Source: Metabacillus sediminilitoris (GTDB lineage: Bacteria > Bacillota > Bacilli > Bacillales > Bacillaceae). From it: DNA of 64,000 bases. A program made the translations under genes and the position numbers. The notes under the pieces were generated by a model. That model saw only the letters and a program-made list of their open reading frames with translations, was not told where the DNA came from and ran no database searches. The DNA lies in assembly GCF_009720625.1 (NCBI RefSeq), contig NZ_CP046266.1:3233501-3297500 (forward strand). Direction: 5' to 3'. Positions 9,054 to 16,858 of this stretch are shown here, one piece after another (position 1 is the stretch's first letter; each line of letters opens with the position of its first letter).

Positions 9054-9914
9054 TTAATCTTTTAAACCAGATGTTTTTACTCCTTCAACCAAGAATCTTG
9101 ACGCAAATAGATATAAGATCATTGGTGGTATGGCCATAATCATCGCCATTGCCATTTGTAAATTCCATGCAGTTAAATTTGTAGCACCTTGTACTTTGAA
9201 AGATGTTAAGGCTCCTACTGTTAGAGGTTTTAAGTTTTCTGAATCAATAAAGATCAATGGTGTAAATAACTCGTTCCACCAGTATACCGCTGATAATACC
9301 CCTACTGTTATAAAAATCGGCTTCGAAATTGGAACAAGGATCTTCGTAAAGACCTGCCATCTTGTACAACCATCAATCATCGCAGACTCATCGATACTTT
9401 TAGGTATTGTTTTAAAGAATTGTCTGAACAAAAAGACATTGTATGGATATGCAAAGAAACTAGGAATGATTAATGGCAGAAAACTATCTAACCATCCTAA
9501 CTGGCGGAAAAGTAAAAATTGCGGAATAATCGTTGTTACCGTAGGGACCATCATAGTCGCTAAAATAATGGCGAATATAGCATTTACACCTTTAAAATTC
9601 ATCCTTGCCAGCGGGTACGCAACAATTGCACTTGAAAGAAGTGTACCGATCGTATTTCCAACAATTAAGATGATACTGTTTTTCAAGTAAATTAATGTAT
9701 TACTATTCTTGATAACTTCCACATAATTTTGAAATTGCGGGTTATCAGGTATTAGTTTTGGAGGATACTGGCTAATACCGTTTAGGGTTTTAAGAGAATT
9801 TGAGAAAATCCATAGAATCGGAAACATCATGAAAATAGCAACAATAATCAAAATGGAATATTGGAGAATTTTCCTGGATCTCTCTTGTTTATTTTTCGTT
9901 TGTGAATAGCCCAT
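9054..9914 (-). CDS. Carbohydrate ABC transporter permease (MalG/AraQ type)
   Basis: 286 residues, six predicted membrane helices. The EAA loop that docks the ATPase is visible as DESAMIDGCTRWQVFTKILVP, and the C-terminal GVKTSGLKD is typical of MalG-like subunits. It is the second permease of the pair; the first ends 13 bases upstream. No ATPase gene is present in the cluster, so a shared MsmX-like ATPase encoded elsewhere is presumed. The probable cargo is an arabino-oligosaccharide, judged from the GH127 gene. Start ATG lies behind GGAGGG. Confidence 0.92.
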   Translation of the reverse strand: MGYSQTKNKQERSRKILQYSILIIVAIFMMFPILWIFSNSLKTLNGISQYPPKLIPDNPQFQNYVEVIKNSNTLIYLKNSIILIVGNTIGTLLSSAIVAYPLARMNFKGVNAIFAIILATMMVPTVTTIIPQFLLFRQLGWLDSFLPLIIPSFFAYPYNVFLFRQFFKTIPKSIDESAMIDGCTRWQVFTKILVPISKPIFITVGVLSAVYWWNELFTPLIFIDSENLKPLTVGALTSFKVQGATNLTAWNLQMAMAMIMAIPPMILYLFASRFLVEGVKTSGLKD

Positions 9915-9927
9915 TTTCTATCCCTCC

Positions 9928-10824
9928 TCAATCATAATGAACCCAGTTTTTCGAAAGTCTGAATTGAAAAGCCGTAATAATTCCAACGATGACAAATAAG
10001 ACGACAGCTAACGCTGATGCATAGCCCATATCAAACAATTTAAACGCATTTTCATAGATGCTTAAACTTAATACTTGTGTCGCATTCCCAGGACCGCCGC
10101 CAGTAAGCGGATAAATTAATGTGAATGAACTGTTAAATGAATTGATTGTAGCTACGACCGTATTAAATAAGATAATTGGTGAGATCGATGGCAACGTAAC
10201 ATGGAAGAATCTTTGTAAGAAATTCGCTCCTTCAATATCACATGCTTCATATAATTCTTTCGGAACTTCTTTTAAGCTTGAATTAAAAATTAACATCATT
10301 TGTCCTGTTGCATATGTAAAAATACTTGCTACAGCTAATGTCGGCCATATCCAAAAATTATCACTTAACCAGTTTGGCGGATTGTCAATGCCGATAAATG
10401 TCAGCATATAATTAACAATTCCCAGTTCTTTGTTGAACATTAACTTAAAGACAAATGCCATTACAACACTAGGCATTACAGCTGGTATAAAGTAAAAAAA
10501 TTGAAAGAGACTAATATACTTAACCTTAAAGTTTAATAGTACTGCTAAAAATAAAGACATGATAACACTTGAACATACACTAATGACCGTGTATAAAATG
10601 GTTACTTTTAATGAATTAGCAAAATCTGATTCCCCAGAAAACATAAATTTATAGTTTTCTAAGCCAACAAATTCTGGCTGTCCTAATAGATTCCATTTCG
10701 TTAAACTTAGCAGGAAGGAAACGATGATCGGTCCACCTGTAAATAAGATAACTCCGATAATCCACGGTGAAAGGAATGCGTATGCAGAAAGATTCTCTTT
10801 CAAGGTATTTCCACTTTTTTTCAC
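9928..10824 (-). CDS. Carbohydrate ABC transporter permease (MalF/AraP type)
   Basis: 298 residues with six predicted helices. It opens with LSAYAFLSPWIIGVILFTGGPI and carries the EAA loop LYEACDIEGANFLQRFFHVTLPS, followed by [15 protein letters not shown], the signature of MalF-type sugar permeases. The start is GTG behind AGGGTG. It forms a heterodimer with the next gene product. It is separated from the binding-protein gene by a strong hairpin, which may lower permease expression relative to the binding protein. Confidence 0.92.
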   Translation of the reverse strand: MKKSGNTLKENLSAYAFLSPWIIGVILFTGGPIIVSFLLSLTKWNLLGQPEFVGLENYKFMFSGESDFANSLKVTILYTVISVCSSVIMSLFLAVLLNFKVKYISLFQFFYFIPAVMPSVVMAFVFKLMFNKELGIVNYMLTFIGIDNPPNWLSDNFWIWPTLAVASIFTYATGQMMLIFNSSLKEVPKELYEACDIEGANFLQRFFHVTLPSISPIILFNTVVATINSFNSSFTLIYPLTGGGPGNATQVLSLSIYENAFKLFDMGYASALAVVLFVIVGIITAFQFRLSKNWVHYD

Positions 10825-10856
10825 TTTTACACACCCTCTTTATTATGATAAAAATG

Positions 10857-10891
10857 GGTGACCCAAAAGCATTTGGCTTTCATGGGTCACC
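10857..10891 (-). terminator. Intercistronic hairpin (attenuator) between binding protein and permeases
   Basis: Outer stem GGTGACCCA/TGGGTCACC (10857-10865 with 10883-10891) and inner stem AAAGC/GCTTT, followed on the minus strand by a TTTTT run. Its position inside the operon suggests partial termination or mRNA protection, giving more binding protein than permease. Confidence 0.6.
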
Positions 10892-10901
10892 ACATACTTT
10901 G

Positions 10902-12170
10902 TTATTTCTCTTTATCTAGTTTTTTCTGTGCACTAGGTACATCCTTATTGATAACTTCATCAATGTCTTTGTTTCCTAATAGCACTGCGTTAAAGCTTTG
11001 TACAAGCTCATTTGTTACTGTTGGATTCACTAAGACATAACCAAAATCTGCAAATTGCGCAGTCTTATCAAAGACATCCCAATTTTCTGGTCCTTTTTCA
11101 CCAGCTACTTGATACTCGCCTTTCTCAGCAACACTTAAACGAGTTGAAGGGTTGTTAAACTGTTTACTGATAAGAGATTGACCAGTATCTCCCATCATAT
11201 ATTCAATAAACTTCCATGCTTCTTCTTTATGCTCACTGTTACTATTAATTGTAAAGAATCCTGTATGAAGGGACGAATATGATCTTTCTTCCTTTGGTAA
11301 TGGCGCTATATCCCAATTAAAATCATTCTCTTTATAACTAGCAATATACCAGCTTCCATTACGTGTCATAGCTGCTTTACCTGCAGCAAACAAGTCAGAT
11401 ACTTCTCCACCAACAGATGGCTGTGGAATGACTTTATCTTCATTCGTTAATTTATTTTGGAATTCTAATGTCTTTCTTAAACCATTTGATAAATCAAGGT
11501 TTCCTTCTGCATCAACAACATCATCACCTGCTGCCCCAATTGATGAATACCAAATTCCAGGGAATGAAATCGCATCTGCTCCCCATTGAACTGTATTTGA
11601 CCCTTCGCGAATCGTTAATTTCTTCGCTGCTTCTTCAAAATCTGCCCATGTCCAATCTGCTGTTGGATACTCTACACCAGCTTTATCGAACATGTCTTTG
11701 TTATAATATAAAAACTCAGATGCGTAGCTCCATGGTAAACCGTAAATGCTACCATTATTCTTGTTTAATTTATTAACTGCCGGGATAAAATCTTCCATTT
11801 TAAAAGCATCTGTTTTCTCAATATACTCCTCTAGAGAATCAATAGCACCGCTTTCAGCAAAGCGGTTAATATCAGCTTCCCATGACAAGATAACATCAGG
11901 AGCTGTTCCACCAATAATCATAGAATTGATTTTTTGTGAGTAATCTTCAGGAATATTTACTAATTCAATATTGATATTTGGATTTTTTTCTTCAAAATCT
12001 TTGATAAAACTTGCATTATCATCTAATGTATCCCACATACTGAATTGAATCGTTACTTTCCCATCACTATCTTTACTAGTTGTTTCATTATTGCTACAGC
12101 CAACTAACGCAATACTCAAAATTAATACGATAACAGTAAGAAAATGTACATAGAACTTGCGCTTTTTCAT
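10902..12170 (-). CDS. Extracellular sugar-binding lipoprotein of the arabinoside ABC transporter
   Basis: 422 residues, SBP_bac_1 (MalE/AraN-like) fold. The signal peptide ends in a lipobox, IALVGC, so it is lipid-anchored on the outer membrane face. Core motifs include ITFSMWD-like IQFSMWDTLDD, YGLPWSYASEFLYYNKDMFDKAGV and AAGKAAMTRNGSWYI. First gene of the transport operon, with GGAGGGG before the ATG and a long leader (about 330 bases) containing two LacI-type operators and a cre site. Ligand is inferred from the linked GH127 gene. Confidence 0.92.
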   Translation of the reverse strand: MKKRKFYVHFLTVIVLILSIALVGCSNNETTSKDSDGKVTIQFSMWDTLDDNASFIKDFEEKNPNINIELVNIPEDYSQKINSMIIGGTAPDVILSWEADINRFAESGAIDSLEEYIEKTDAFKMEDFIPAVNKLNKNNGSIYGLPWSYASEFLYYNKDMFDKAGVEYPTADWTWADFEEAAKKLTIREGSNTVQWGADAISFPGIWYSSIGAAGDDVVDAEGNLDLSNGLRKTLEFQNKLTNEDKVIPQPSVGGEVSDLFAAGKAAMTRNGSWYIASYKENDFNWDIAPLPKEERSYSSLHTGFFTINSNSEHKEEAWKFIEYMMGDTGQSLISKQFNNPSTRLSVAEKGEYQVAGEKGPENWDVFDKTAQFADFGYVLVNPTVTNELVQSFNAVLLGNKDIDEVINKDVPSAQKKLDKEK

Positions 12171-12281
12171 TTATTTCCCCTCCATAAATAATTAATGAAA
12201 AGCTGATGAGACAATATGACCCTTCGTTTCCCCCCTTAATGATTGTTTCATAACCTCTGTTAATAGTAACATGAGTAAAAA

Positions 12282-12293
12282 TTAAACGATTAA
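12282..12293. promoter_or_regulatory. LacI-type operator, downstream copy
   Basis: TTAAACGATTAA, in the leader of the binding-protein mRNA. It is the exact reverse complement of the site at 12495-12506, about 210 bp away. Such spacing could allow looping by a tetrameric or bridging repressor. Confidence 0.55.
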
Positions 12294-12423
12294 CTTTTTA
12301 CTTAAAAAAATATGTACACCTGGTAATTCAAAATTACTATCATACTGGATATAGGGATACAAAACTACCAATATTACTAATTTCCATGCTTGAAAGTTAA
12401 TGATATTTGCTGATAACGCTTTT

Positions 12424-12437
12424 TGAATACGTTTTCA
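12424..12437. promoter_or_regulatory. Catabolite-responsive element (cre)
   Basis: TGAATACGTTTTCA matches the cre consensus TGWNANCGNTNWCA at all but one constrained position. It lies about 70 bases downstream of the inferred start site, where bound CcpA would act as a roadblock. Confidence 0.55.
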
Positions 12438-12494
12438 ATAACCTTCAAAAAAATATTTGATAAGTTCCCTTAACATCTTATCCAAGCAAATTAA

Positions 12495-12506
12495 TTAATC
12501 GTTTAA
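12495..12506. promoter_or_regulatory. LacI-type operator at the transcription start
   Basis: TTAATCGTTTAA overlaps the predicted +1 of the promoter at 12511-12539, the classic position for a repressor. Confidence 0.6.
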
Positions 12507-12510
12507 TTAT

Positions 12511-12539
12511 ATAATAATGATGGGTTTATATCCTGTCAA
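12511..12539 (-). promoter_or_regulatory. Promoter of the arabinoside transport operon
   Basis: On the minus strand, TTGACA (12534-12539) and TATTAT (12511-12516) are 17 bp apart, a near-consensus sigma-A promoter firing toward the binding-protein gene. The rest of 12171-12649 contains no gene. Confidence 0.65.
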
Positions 12540-12603
12540 TAAAAATTTTACCGTTTATTTTTAAGTTTTTTATTGCCTACATGGTTAGTCTAACAAAAAA
12601 ATA

Positions 12604-12630
12604 AGGTACCCAATAGACTATTGAATACCT
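12604..12630 (-). terminator. Terminator after the siderophore synthetase remnant
   Basis: Interrupted stem (AGGTA..CAATAG with CTATTG..TACCT) followed on the minus strand by a T-rich run. Confidence 0.55.
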
Positions 12631-12649
12631 CATTCCTTTTCAACCCATC

Positions 12650-13510
12650 TTAAATTGTTTGCTCATGTGCTGCTACCAGATGCAAAGCATTATTCACAAT
12701 ACCGTATTCGCTTGCATGTGGACGATCTTCACCATCACCATATCCATAATCAAACATTCGATTGCGGTTAAGTGTTAGTTTTGTAAATGTCGGACGTAAT
12801 AAATCAAATAGCGGATAACGTTCTTGTAGATGTGGAAACCTCTGTTGATACGTGATAATTTCATGTCGAATAATACGCCAAAATTGCTGTTCAGAAAATG
12901 CCTCCTTCTCTTCTAAGATGTTGCTTAAATAGCGGAAGTGACAAATAAATAATCCTGTTAAGATCAACTGTGTTAAACCTTCTGGTGCCTCGCTTCGAAG
13001 GACTTGTTTCAGCTCCGTTGAAAGAACGTCAAGCTCTGGAAATGGCTGATCACTAATATTGACATCAACAACAAAATCCTTCATGATTGTTCGTTCAGGT
13101 ATATAATCCTTCAGAACAAGGACAGTATTCTGACCGTGCGGGGAAAATACGGTACCGTATTGATATAAGTAATGGAGCAATGGCGGTAAAATTGCTTTTG
13201 CAAGTTTCTTGACCCATTCCCGGGCTGTCAATCCTGATTTTTCAATAAGCTTTGACACAAATGATGTACCATGATGGTCAACATGCAGTAATGCGGCAAG
13301 TGTAATGGCATGTTCCCCTTCTGTTAATTCTTGATAAATACTTTCTCTCCATACGACACCAAGTAGTTCAAGATATTGATATGGTGCTCCCTTTAATTTA
13401 TTAAATGTAGGATGATCGACATTCATTGTTGCTACTTCCCCTAATAATCTGATTCGGCATTCGTCTTTCAAAAAAGAGTCGTTTTCTAAAATGTTCATTA
13501 TCACAATCAT
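12650..13510 (-). pseudogene. IucA/IucC-family siderophore synthetase, C-terminal half only
   Basis: 286 residues matching the C-terminal part of NRPS-independent siderophore synthetases. Visible are GTVFSPHGQNTVLVLKDY and RTIMKDFVVDVNIS, the region around the nucleotide and carboxylate pocket, then the FhuF-like C-terminus. Family members are about 580-620 residues, so the N-terminal ATP-binding half is absent. No convincing ribosome binding site precedes the first ATG. A perfect Fur box lies 20 bp upstream, as if an internal deletion joined the iron-regulated promoter to the 3' half of the gene. No other siderophore genes are nearby. Activity is unlikely; a short stand-alone protein cannot be excluded. 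Confidence 0.75.
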
Positions 13511-13529
13511 TTGAATAAACTCGTACTAA

Positions 13530-13546
13530 TTGATAATGATTATCAA
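13530..13546. promoter_or_regulatory. Fur box
   Basis: TTGATAATGATTATCAA contains a perfect 7-1-7 inverted repeat (TGATAAT-G-ATTATCA), the minimal Bacillus Fur-binding unit. It sits directly upstream of the truncated siderophore gene. Confidence 0.85.
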
Positions 13547-13749
13547 AGTCAATTAGTTTGGTATAAATTACTAACATGTACCTACATATTATTTTCATCT
13601 GGTTCAAAAGTTTTGGTTCTGAAGTTGAAGAATAGCTATGTATGTGGGTTTATCTTTTTTTGGGCGAATATATTGCGAATGGTAGGCTTTTTCCGGTAAT
13701 TGTGGGATGATTCGTAGTAATAATTGAAAAAAAAACACCAACAGTAAAA

Positions 13750-13779
13750 AAGAGGCACCACCGTTAAGTGACACCTCTT
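13750..13779 (-). terminator. Terminator after arginase
   Basis: Twelve-bp stem with three G-U pairs (13750-13761 with 13768-13779), followed on the minus strand by a T run, 10 bases after the arginase stop. Confidence 0.8.
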
Positions 13780-13788
13780 ACACAAATA

Positions 13789-14694
13789 TTATAATAATTT
13801 CTCTCCAAAAAGTGAGCCCATTAACGCAACAGCAACAGAAGCTGTTTTATTTCTTTCATCCAATATTGGGTTTACCTCAACAAATTCAGCAGAAGTGATC
13901 AGTTTTGATTCCTCTAGCATTTCCATTGCTAGATGACTTTCACGATAGCTTATTCCACCTAATACCGGTGTACCTACGCCTGGTGCATCACTTGGATCTA
14001 ATCCGTCTAAATCAAGTGATAAATGGACGCCATCTGTTTTATCTTTTAAGTATGTAATCGCTTCTTCAATGACTTTTGTCATACCTAAACGATCTATTTC
14101 ATGCATGGTATAGACTTTAATGCCTCTTTCACGGATAAGCTCTCTTTCACCCTCATCTAATGATCTTGCTCCAATAATGACAATATTCTCCGGACTTATT
14201 TTCGGAGCGAAGCCACCAATATTCGTTAAATCCGGATGACCGATGCCTAAACTTACCGCTAATGGCATACCGTGAATATTCCCCGAAGGAGAAGTTTCTG
14301 CTGTATTTAAATCACCGTGAGCATCATACCAGATAACACCTAAGTTTTTGTAATGCTTAGAAATACCTGCAAGTGATCCAATTGCAATACTGTGGTCACC
14401 GCCAAAAACTAGTGGAAAAGAACCTGCTTCAATAACTTCGTCAACAACAGAAGCCAATTTCTCACTTGCTTCCGTTACCGCTTTCAAAAATTTCAAATTG
14501 CCGTCAGAGTGTACCTCATTTTTACTAGGTCGACCAATAGCAATGTCACCTTTATCATGGATGTCAAAATCCAGCTTTTCTAAACGTTCCACAACACCAG
14601 CATAGCGAATCGCACTTGGGCCCATGTCAACTCCACGTCGAGATTGTCCTAAATCCATGGGGACACCGATAATCGATATATGTTTTTTCATCAT
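13789..14694 (-). CDS. rocF: Arginase
   Basis: 301 residues, full length. Hydrolyses L-arginine to ornithine and urea, the first step of the arginine degradation route that ends in glutamate. The binuclear manganese ligands are all present: H101 in [12 protein letters not shown]124/H126/D128 in WYDAHGDLN, and D228/D230 in [14 protein letters not shown]. The substrate loop [11 protein letters not shown] follows. Two ATGs (14694 and 14691) share an AAAGGGGG site. It is monocistronic here, unlike the rocDEF operon of B. subtilis, with its own promoter and terminator. Confidence 0.96.
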   Translation of the reverse strand: MMKKHISIIGVPMDLGQSRRGVDMGPSAIRYAGVVERLEKLDFDIHDKGDIAIGRPSKNEVHSDGNLKFLKAVTEASEKLASVVDEVIEAGSFPLVFGGDHSIAIGSLAGISKHYKNLGVIWYDAHGDLNTAETSPSGNIHGMPLAVSLGIGHPDLTNIGGFAPKISPENIVIIGARSLDEGERELIRERGIKVYTMHEIDRLGMTKVIEEAITYLKDKTDGVHLSLDLDGLDPSDAPGVGTPVLGGISYRESHLAMEMLEESKLITSAEFVEVNPILDERNKTASVAVALMGSLFGEKLL

Positions 14695-14721
14695 TCATTA
14701 ACCCCCTTTGTTTATATCACA

Positions 14722-14751
14722 ATTGTAACTTACCGGAGATTGATGGTTCAA
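14722..14751 (-). promoter_or_regulatory. Candidate arginase promoter
   Basis: Minus-strand TTGAAC (14746-14751) and TACAAT (14722-14727), spacer 18 bp, about 28 bases upstream of the start codon. Confidence 0.45.
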
Positions 14752-14864
14752 CTTGACAATTACATGTATAAATATTCATACCCATACACACTCTTAAAGA
14801 TACTTATTGCTGAATTATCGTTGTTAAATCAATGATATCTGATCTTTTCTGGATATCACTGCTC

Positions 14865-14990
14865 GATTTCTGATTGCGTTAATATATTCAAAATTCCGCT
14901 AATAACCCCAAAATCCTGCTGGTATAATCAATTTTTCGCTAATATTATTTTATTTACTCGATTATATTCATCTTTTCGCTGATTTAGGTT
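14865..14990. repeat. Degenerate CGCT-type short direct repeats
   Basis: Four imperfect copies of a unit like TTTTCGCTAATAT (for example at about 14894-14904, 14933-14945 and 14973-14983) in the non-coding stretch 14752-15015. No gene is visible in this interval. Confidence 0.4.
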
Positions 14991-15015
14991 TACTCATAAA
15001 TTACTCCAAACAAAA

Positions 15016-15050
15016 AAGTGGTAATAAAATTATTCATTTTATCACCACTT
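15016..15050 (-). terminator. Terminator after the LLM oxidoreductase gene
   Basis: Fifteen-bp stem with one G-U pair (15016-15030 with 15036-15050), loop of five, then a run of six T on the minus strand. Confidence 0.85.
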
Positions 15051-15077
15051 TCAATTAAAATATTTAATGGATAGAAC

Positions 15078-16148
15078 TTACCTGATTGTTTCTTTGCGTA
15101 CGACTGGAGCTACTTTTGTAGCTAAAAGCTCAATGCTTTCCGCTACTTTTTTAAACGGAATGGCACCGATATCAACTTGAGCTACGAAGCGTTTATGTCC
15201 AAACATCTCATATTGGTAAAGGATTTTTTCAATAATCTGCTCTGGACTGCCTACGAACAATGCTCCTCCAGGTGTTAGCATTTGTTCGTACTCGGCTTCA
15301 TTCATGTTAGAACCGATACCGAGCTGTTGTCCAACATATTTCTTGTAATTTAAATAATATGGATAGTACTCATCTTTCGCTTGCTGTGATGTTTTTGCAA
15401 GATAGCCATGCCCTGTTACACCGATTTTGAGATTTTGTAAGCTGTGACCTGTCTCTGTAGCGGTTTTGCGATAAATGTCTGCTACTGGCTTAAATCGTGA
15501 AGGATCACCGTCAAGGATTGCCATTGCCATCCCTGCACCAAATCGACCTGCTCTTGCTGCACTTTCAAGTGAGCCGCCAACACCGACCCAGATCGGAATT
15601 TGCTCTTGAACAGGTCGTGGTGCGATTTCGGCATTGTGTATTGGGGTACGAAAATTTCCATCCCAGGAAATTCGATCGTTCTTGCTGAGCTTTAGAAAAA
15701 GATCCATATTCTCTGCAAAGAGTGCGGCATTATCGTCTAAGTTATATCCAAATAGAGGAAATGACTCAACAAAAGCTCCTCTGCCTGCGATTATTTCTGC
15801 ACGGCCGTTTGAAAGCAAATCCAATGTTGCGTAGTCTTCAAATAATCTAACTGGATCCATTGTACTAAGTACAGAAGTTGCACTCGTAAGCTTTATTTTT
15901 TTTGTTACTTGTGAAATGGCTCCTAAAACAACAGGTGTGGCAGATACAGCAAAGTCTAAACGATGATGCTCACCAACACCAAAAACATCCAAACCCGCTT
16001 CCTCTGCAATTTTTGCCGATTCAACAATCTCCTGTAATCGTTGTCGCGCATTTACTACCTTACCTGTATAGGGATCTGGTACGATATCACCAAGTGTATA
16101 TATTCCAATTTCAAATTCGGATTTCGTTAAGTCTGTATTTGTCAGCAT
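15078..16148 (-). CDS. LLM-class (luciferase-like) flavin-dependent oxidoreductase
   Basis: 356 residues of the bacterial luciferase-like fold. It begins FEIGIYTLGDIVPDP and has GLDVFGVGEHHR and RAEIIAGRGAFVESFPLFG, motifs of the FMNH2- or F420-dependent monooxygenase superfamily; the FMN-dependent version is expected in Bacillus. Substrate unknown. It is transcribed divergently from an HxlR regulator, with a palindrome between them resembling HxlR sites. Such pairs often respond to quinones, diamide or other electrophiles. Start ATG follows GGAGGAAG. Confidence 0.88.
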   Translation of the reverse strand: MLTNTDLTKSEFEIGIYTLGDIVPDPYTGKVVNARQRLQEIVESAKIAEEAGLDVFGVGEHHRLDFAVSATPVVLGAISQVTKKIKLTSATSVLSTMDPVRLFEDYATLDLLSNGRAEIIAGRGAFVESFPLFGYNLDDNAALFAENMDLFLKLSKNDRISWDGNFRTPIHNAEIAPRPVQEQIPIWVGVGGSLESAARAGRFGAGMAMAILDGDPSRFKPVADIYRKTATETGHSLQNLKIGVTGHGYLAKTSQQAKDEYYPYYLNYKKYVGQQLGIGSNMNEAEYEQMLTPGGALFVGSPEQIIEKILYQYEMFGHKRFVAQVDIGAIPFKKVAESIELLATKVAPVVRKETIR

Positions 16149-16245
16149 TGGGTCTTCCTCCAGATTACCTTGTTCATTTGAAACTCATGTATTTTTTGTC
16201 AATATAAAGGATATTATTCATGTGATTACTATATTACAAACCTAG

Positions 16246-16262
16246 TTACTTAATGTAAGTAA
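16246..16262. promoter_or_regulatory. Putative HxlR operator
   Basis: TTACTTAATGTAAGTAA, a perfect 7-3-7 palindrome midway between the divergent LLM and HxlR genes. The TTACTTA/TAAGTAA arms resemble sites of YodB/HxlR-family regulators. Confidence 0.55.
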
Positions 16263-16350
16263 TTATATTTTTATTACAAACTATTGTCAAGTAATTAATT
16301 TATTCTTTATTACTATATTAATATTTGGTATACTATTTCTTATAGGAGTG

Positions 16351-16683
16351 ATGAAATTGAATAAGTCTCTAATTTGTCCAAGATTTGAAAAAGCAATGGG
16401 GATTTTAAGTCAACGGTGGACTGGACTGGTAATCTACCAACTCCTTAGTGGCCCTCAACGTTTTACTACTATTGAAACGTCAATCGGCATTACTGGGAGA
16501 GTTCTTTCTGAGAGATTAAAGGACTTAGAAAATCAAGGAATCGTGAAAAGAGAAGTTTTCCCTGAAACTCCCGTTCGTATTGAATATTCTTTAACTGAAA
16601 AAGGTCTATCCTTAGAACCTCTTTTGCGAGATATAGAAAAGTGGTCACAAACATGGTTAATCATAGAAGAAGATACGGATTAG
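16351..16683 (+). CDS. HxlR family transcriptional regulator
   Basis: About 110 residues, a winged helix-turn-helix of HxlR type. It has the N-terminal cysteine (LICPRFEKAMGILSQRWT), the recognition region (FTTIETSIGITGRVLSERLKDLE) and the wing (YSLTEKGLSLEPLL). The lone Cys near the N-terminus is the redox sensor in relatives such as YodB and HypR; only one is seen here. AGGAG at 16344-16348 leaves GTG 16348 too close; ATG 16351 or TTG 16357 is better spaced. An extended -10 (TGGTATACT, 16326-16334) drives it. It probably controls the divergent LLM gene and itself. Confidence 0.88.
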   Translation: MKLNKSLICPRFEKAMGILSQRWTGLVIYQLLSGPQRFTTIETSIGITGRVLSERLKDLENQGIVKREVFPETPVRIEYSLTEKGLSLEPLLRDIEKWSQTWLIIEEDTD

Positions 16684-16726
16684 TCTCCCAATTTTTTCTA
16701 AAATAAAACGATCAATCGACTGACTT

Positions 16727-16750
16727 AAGGCATTCTTTCATGAATGCCTT
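16727..16750 (+). terminator. Terminator after the HxlR gene
   Basis: Nine-bp stem AAGGCATTC/GAATGCCTT, loop of six, then a T run. Confidence 0.85.
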
Positions 16751-16794
16751 TTTTCAATATTTTTTCCGTCTTCTAAGAAATCCTTATGTCAAAG

Positions 16795-16824
16795 TTGTTG
16801 AATTTCACTAAAAAACTGTATAAT
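16795..16824 (+). promoter_or_regulatory. Promoter of the phosphogluconolactonase gene
   Basis: TTGTTG (16795-16800) and a perfect TATAAT (16819-16824), 18-bp spacer, 35 bases before the start codon. Confidence 0.6.
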
Positions 16825-16858
16825 GTAGACAACCACAGCAATGGAAGGAGTAATAAAT

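Noticed and set aside
9130..9690. A 186-codon plus-strand frame opposite the permease gene
   Set aside because: It is a shadow of a clearly recognised permease on the minus strand.
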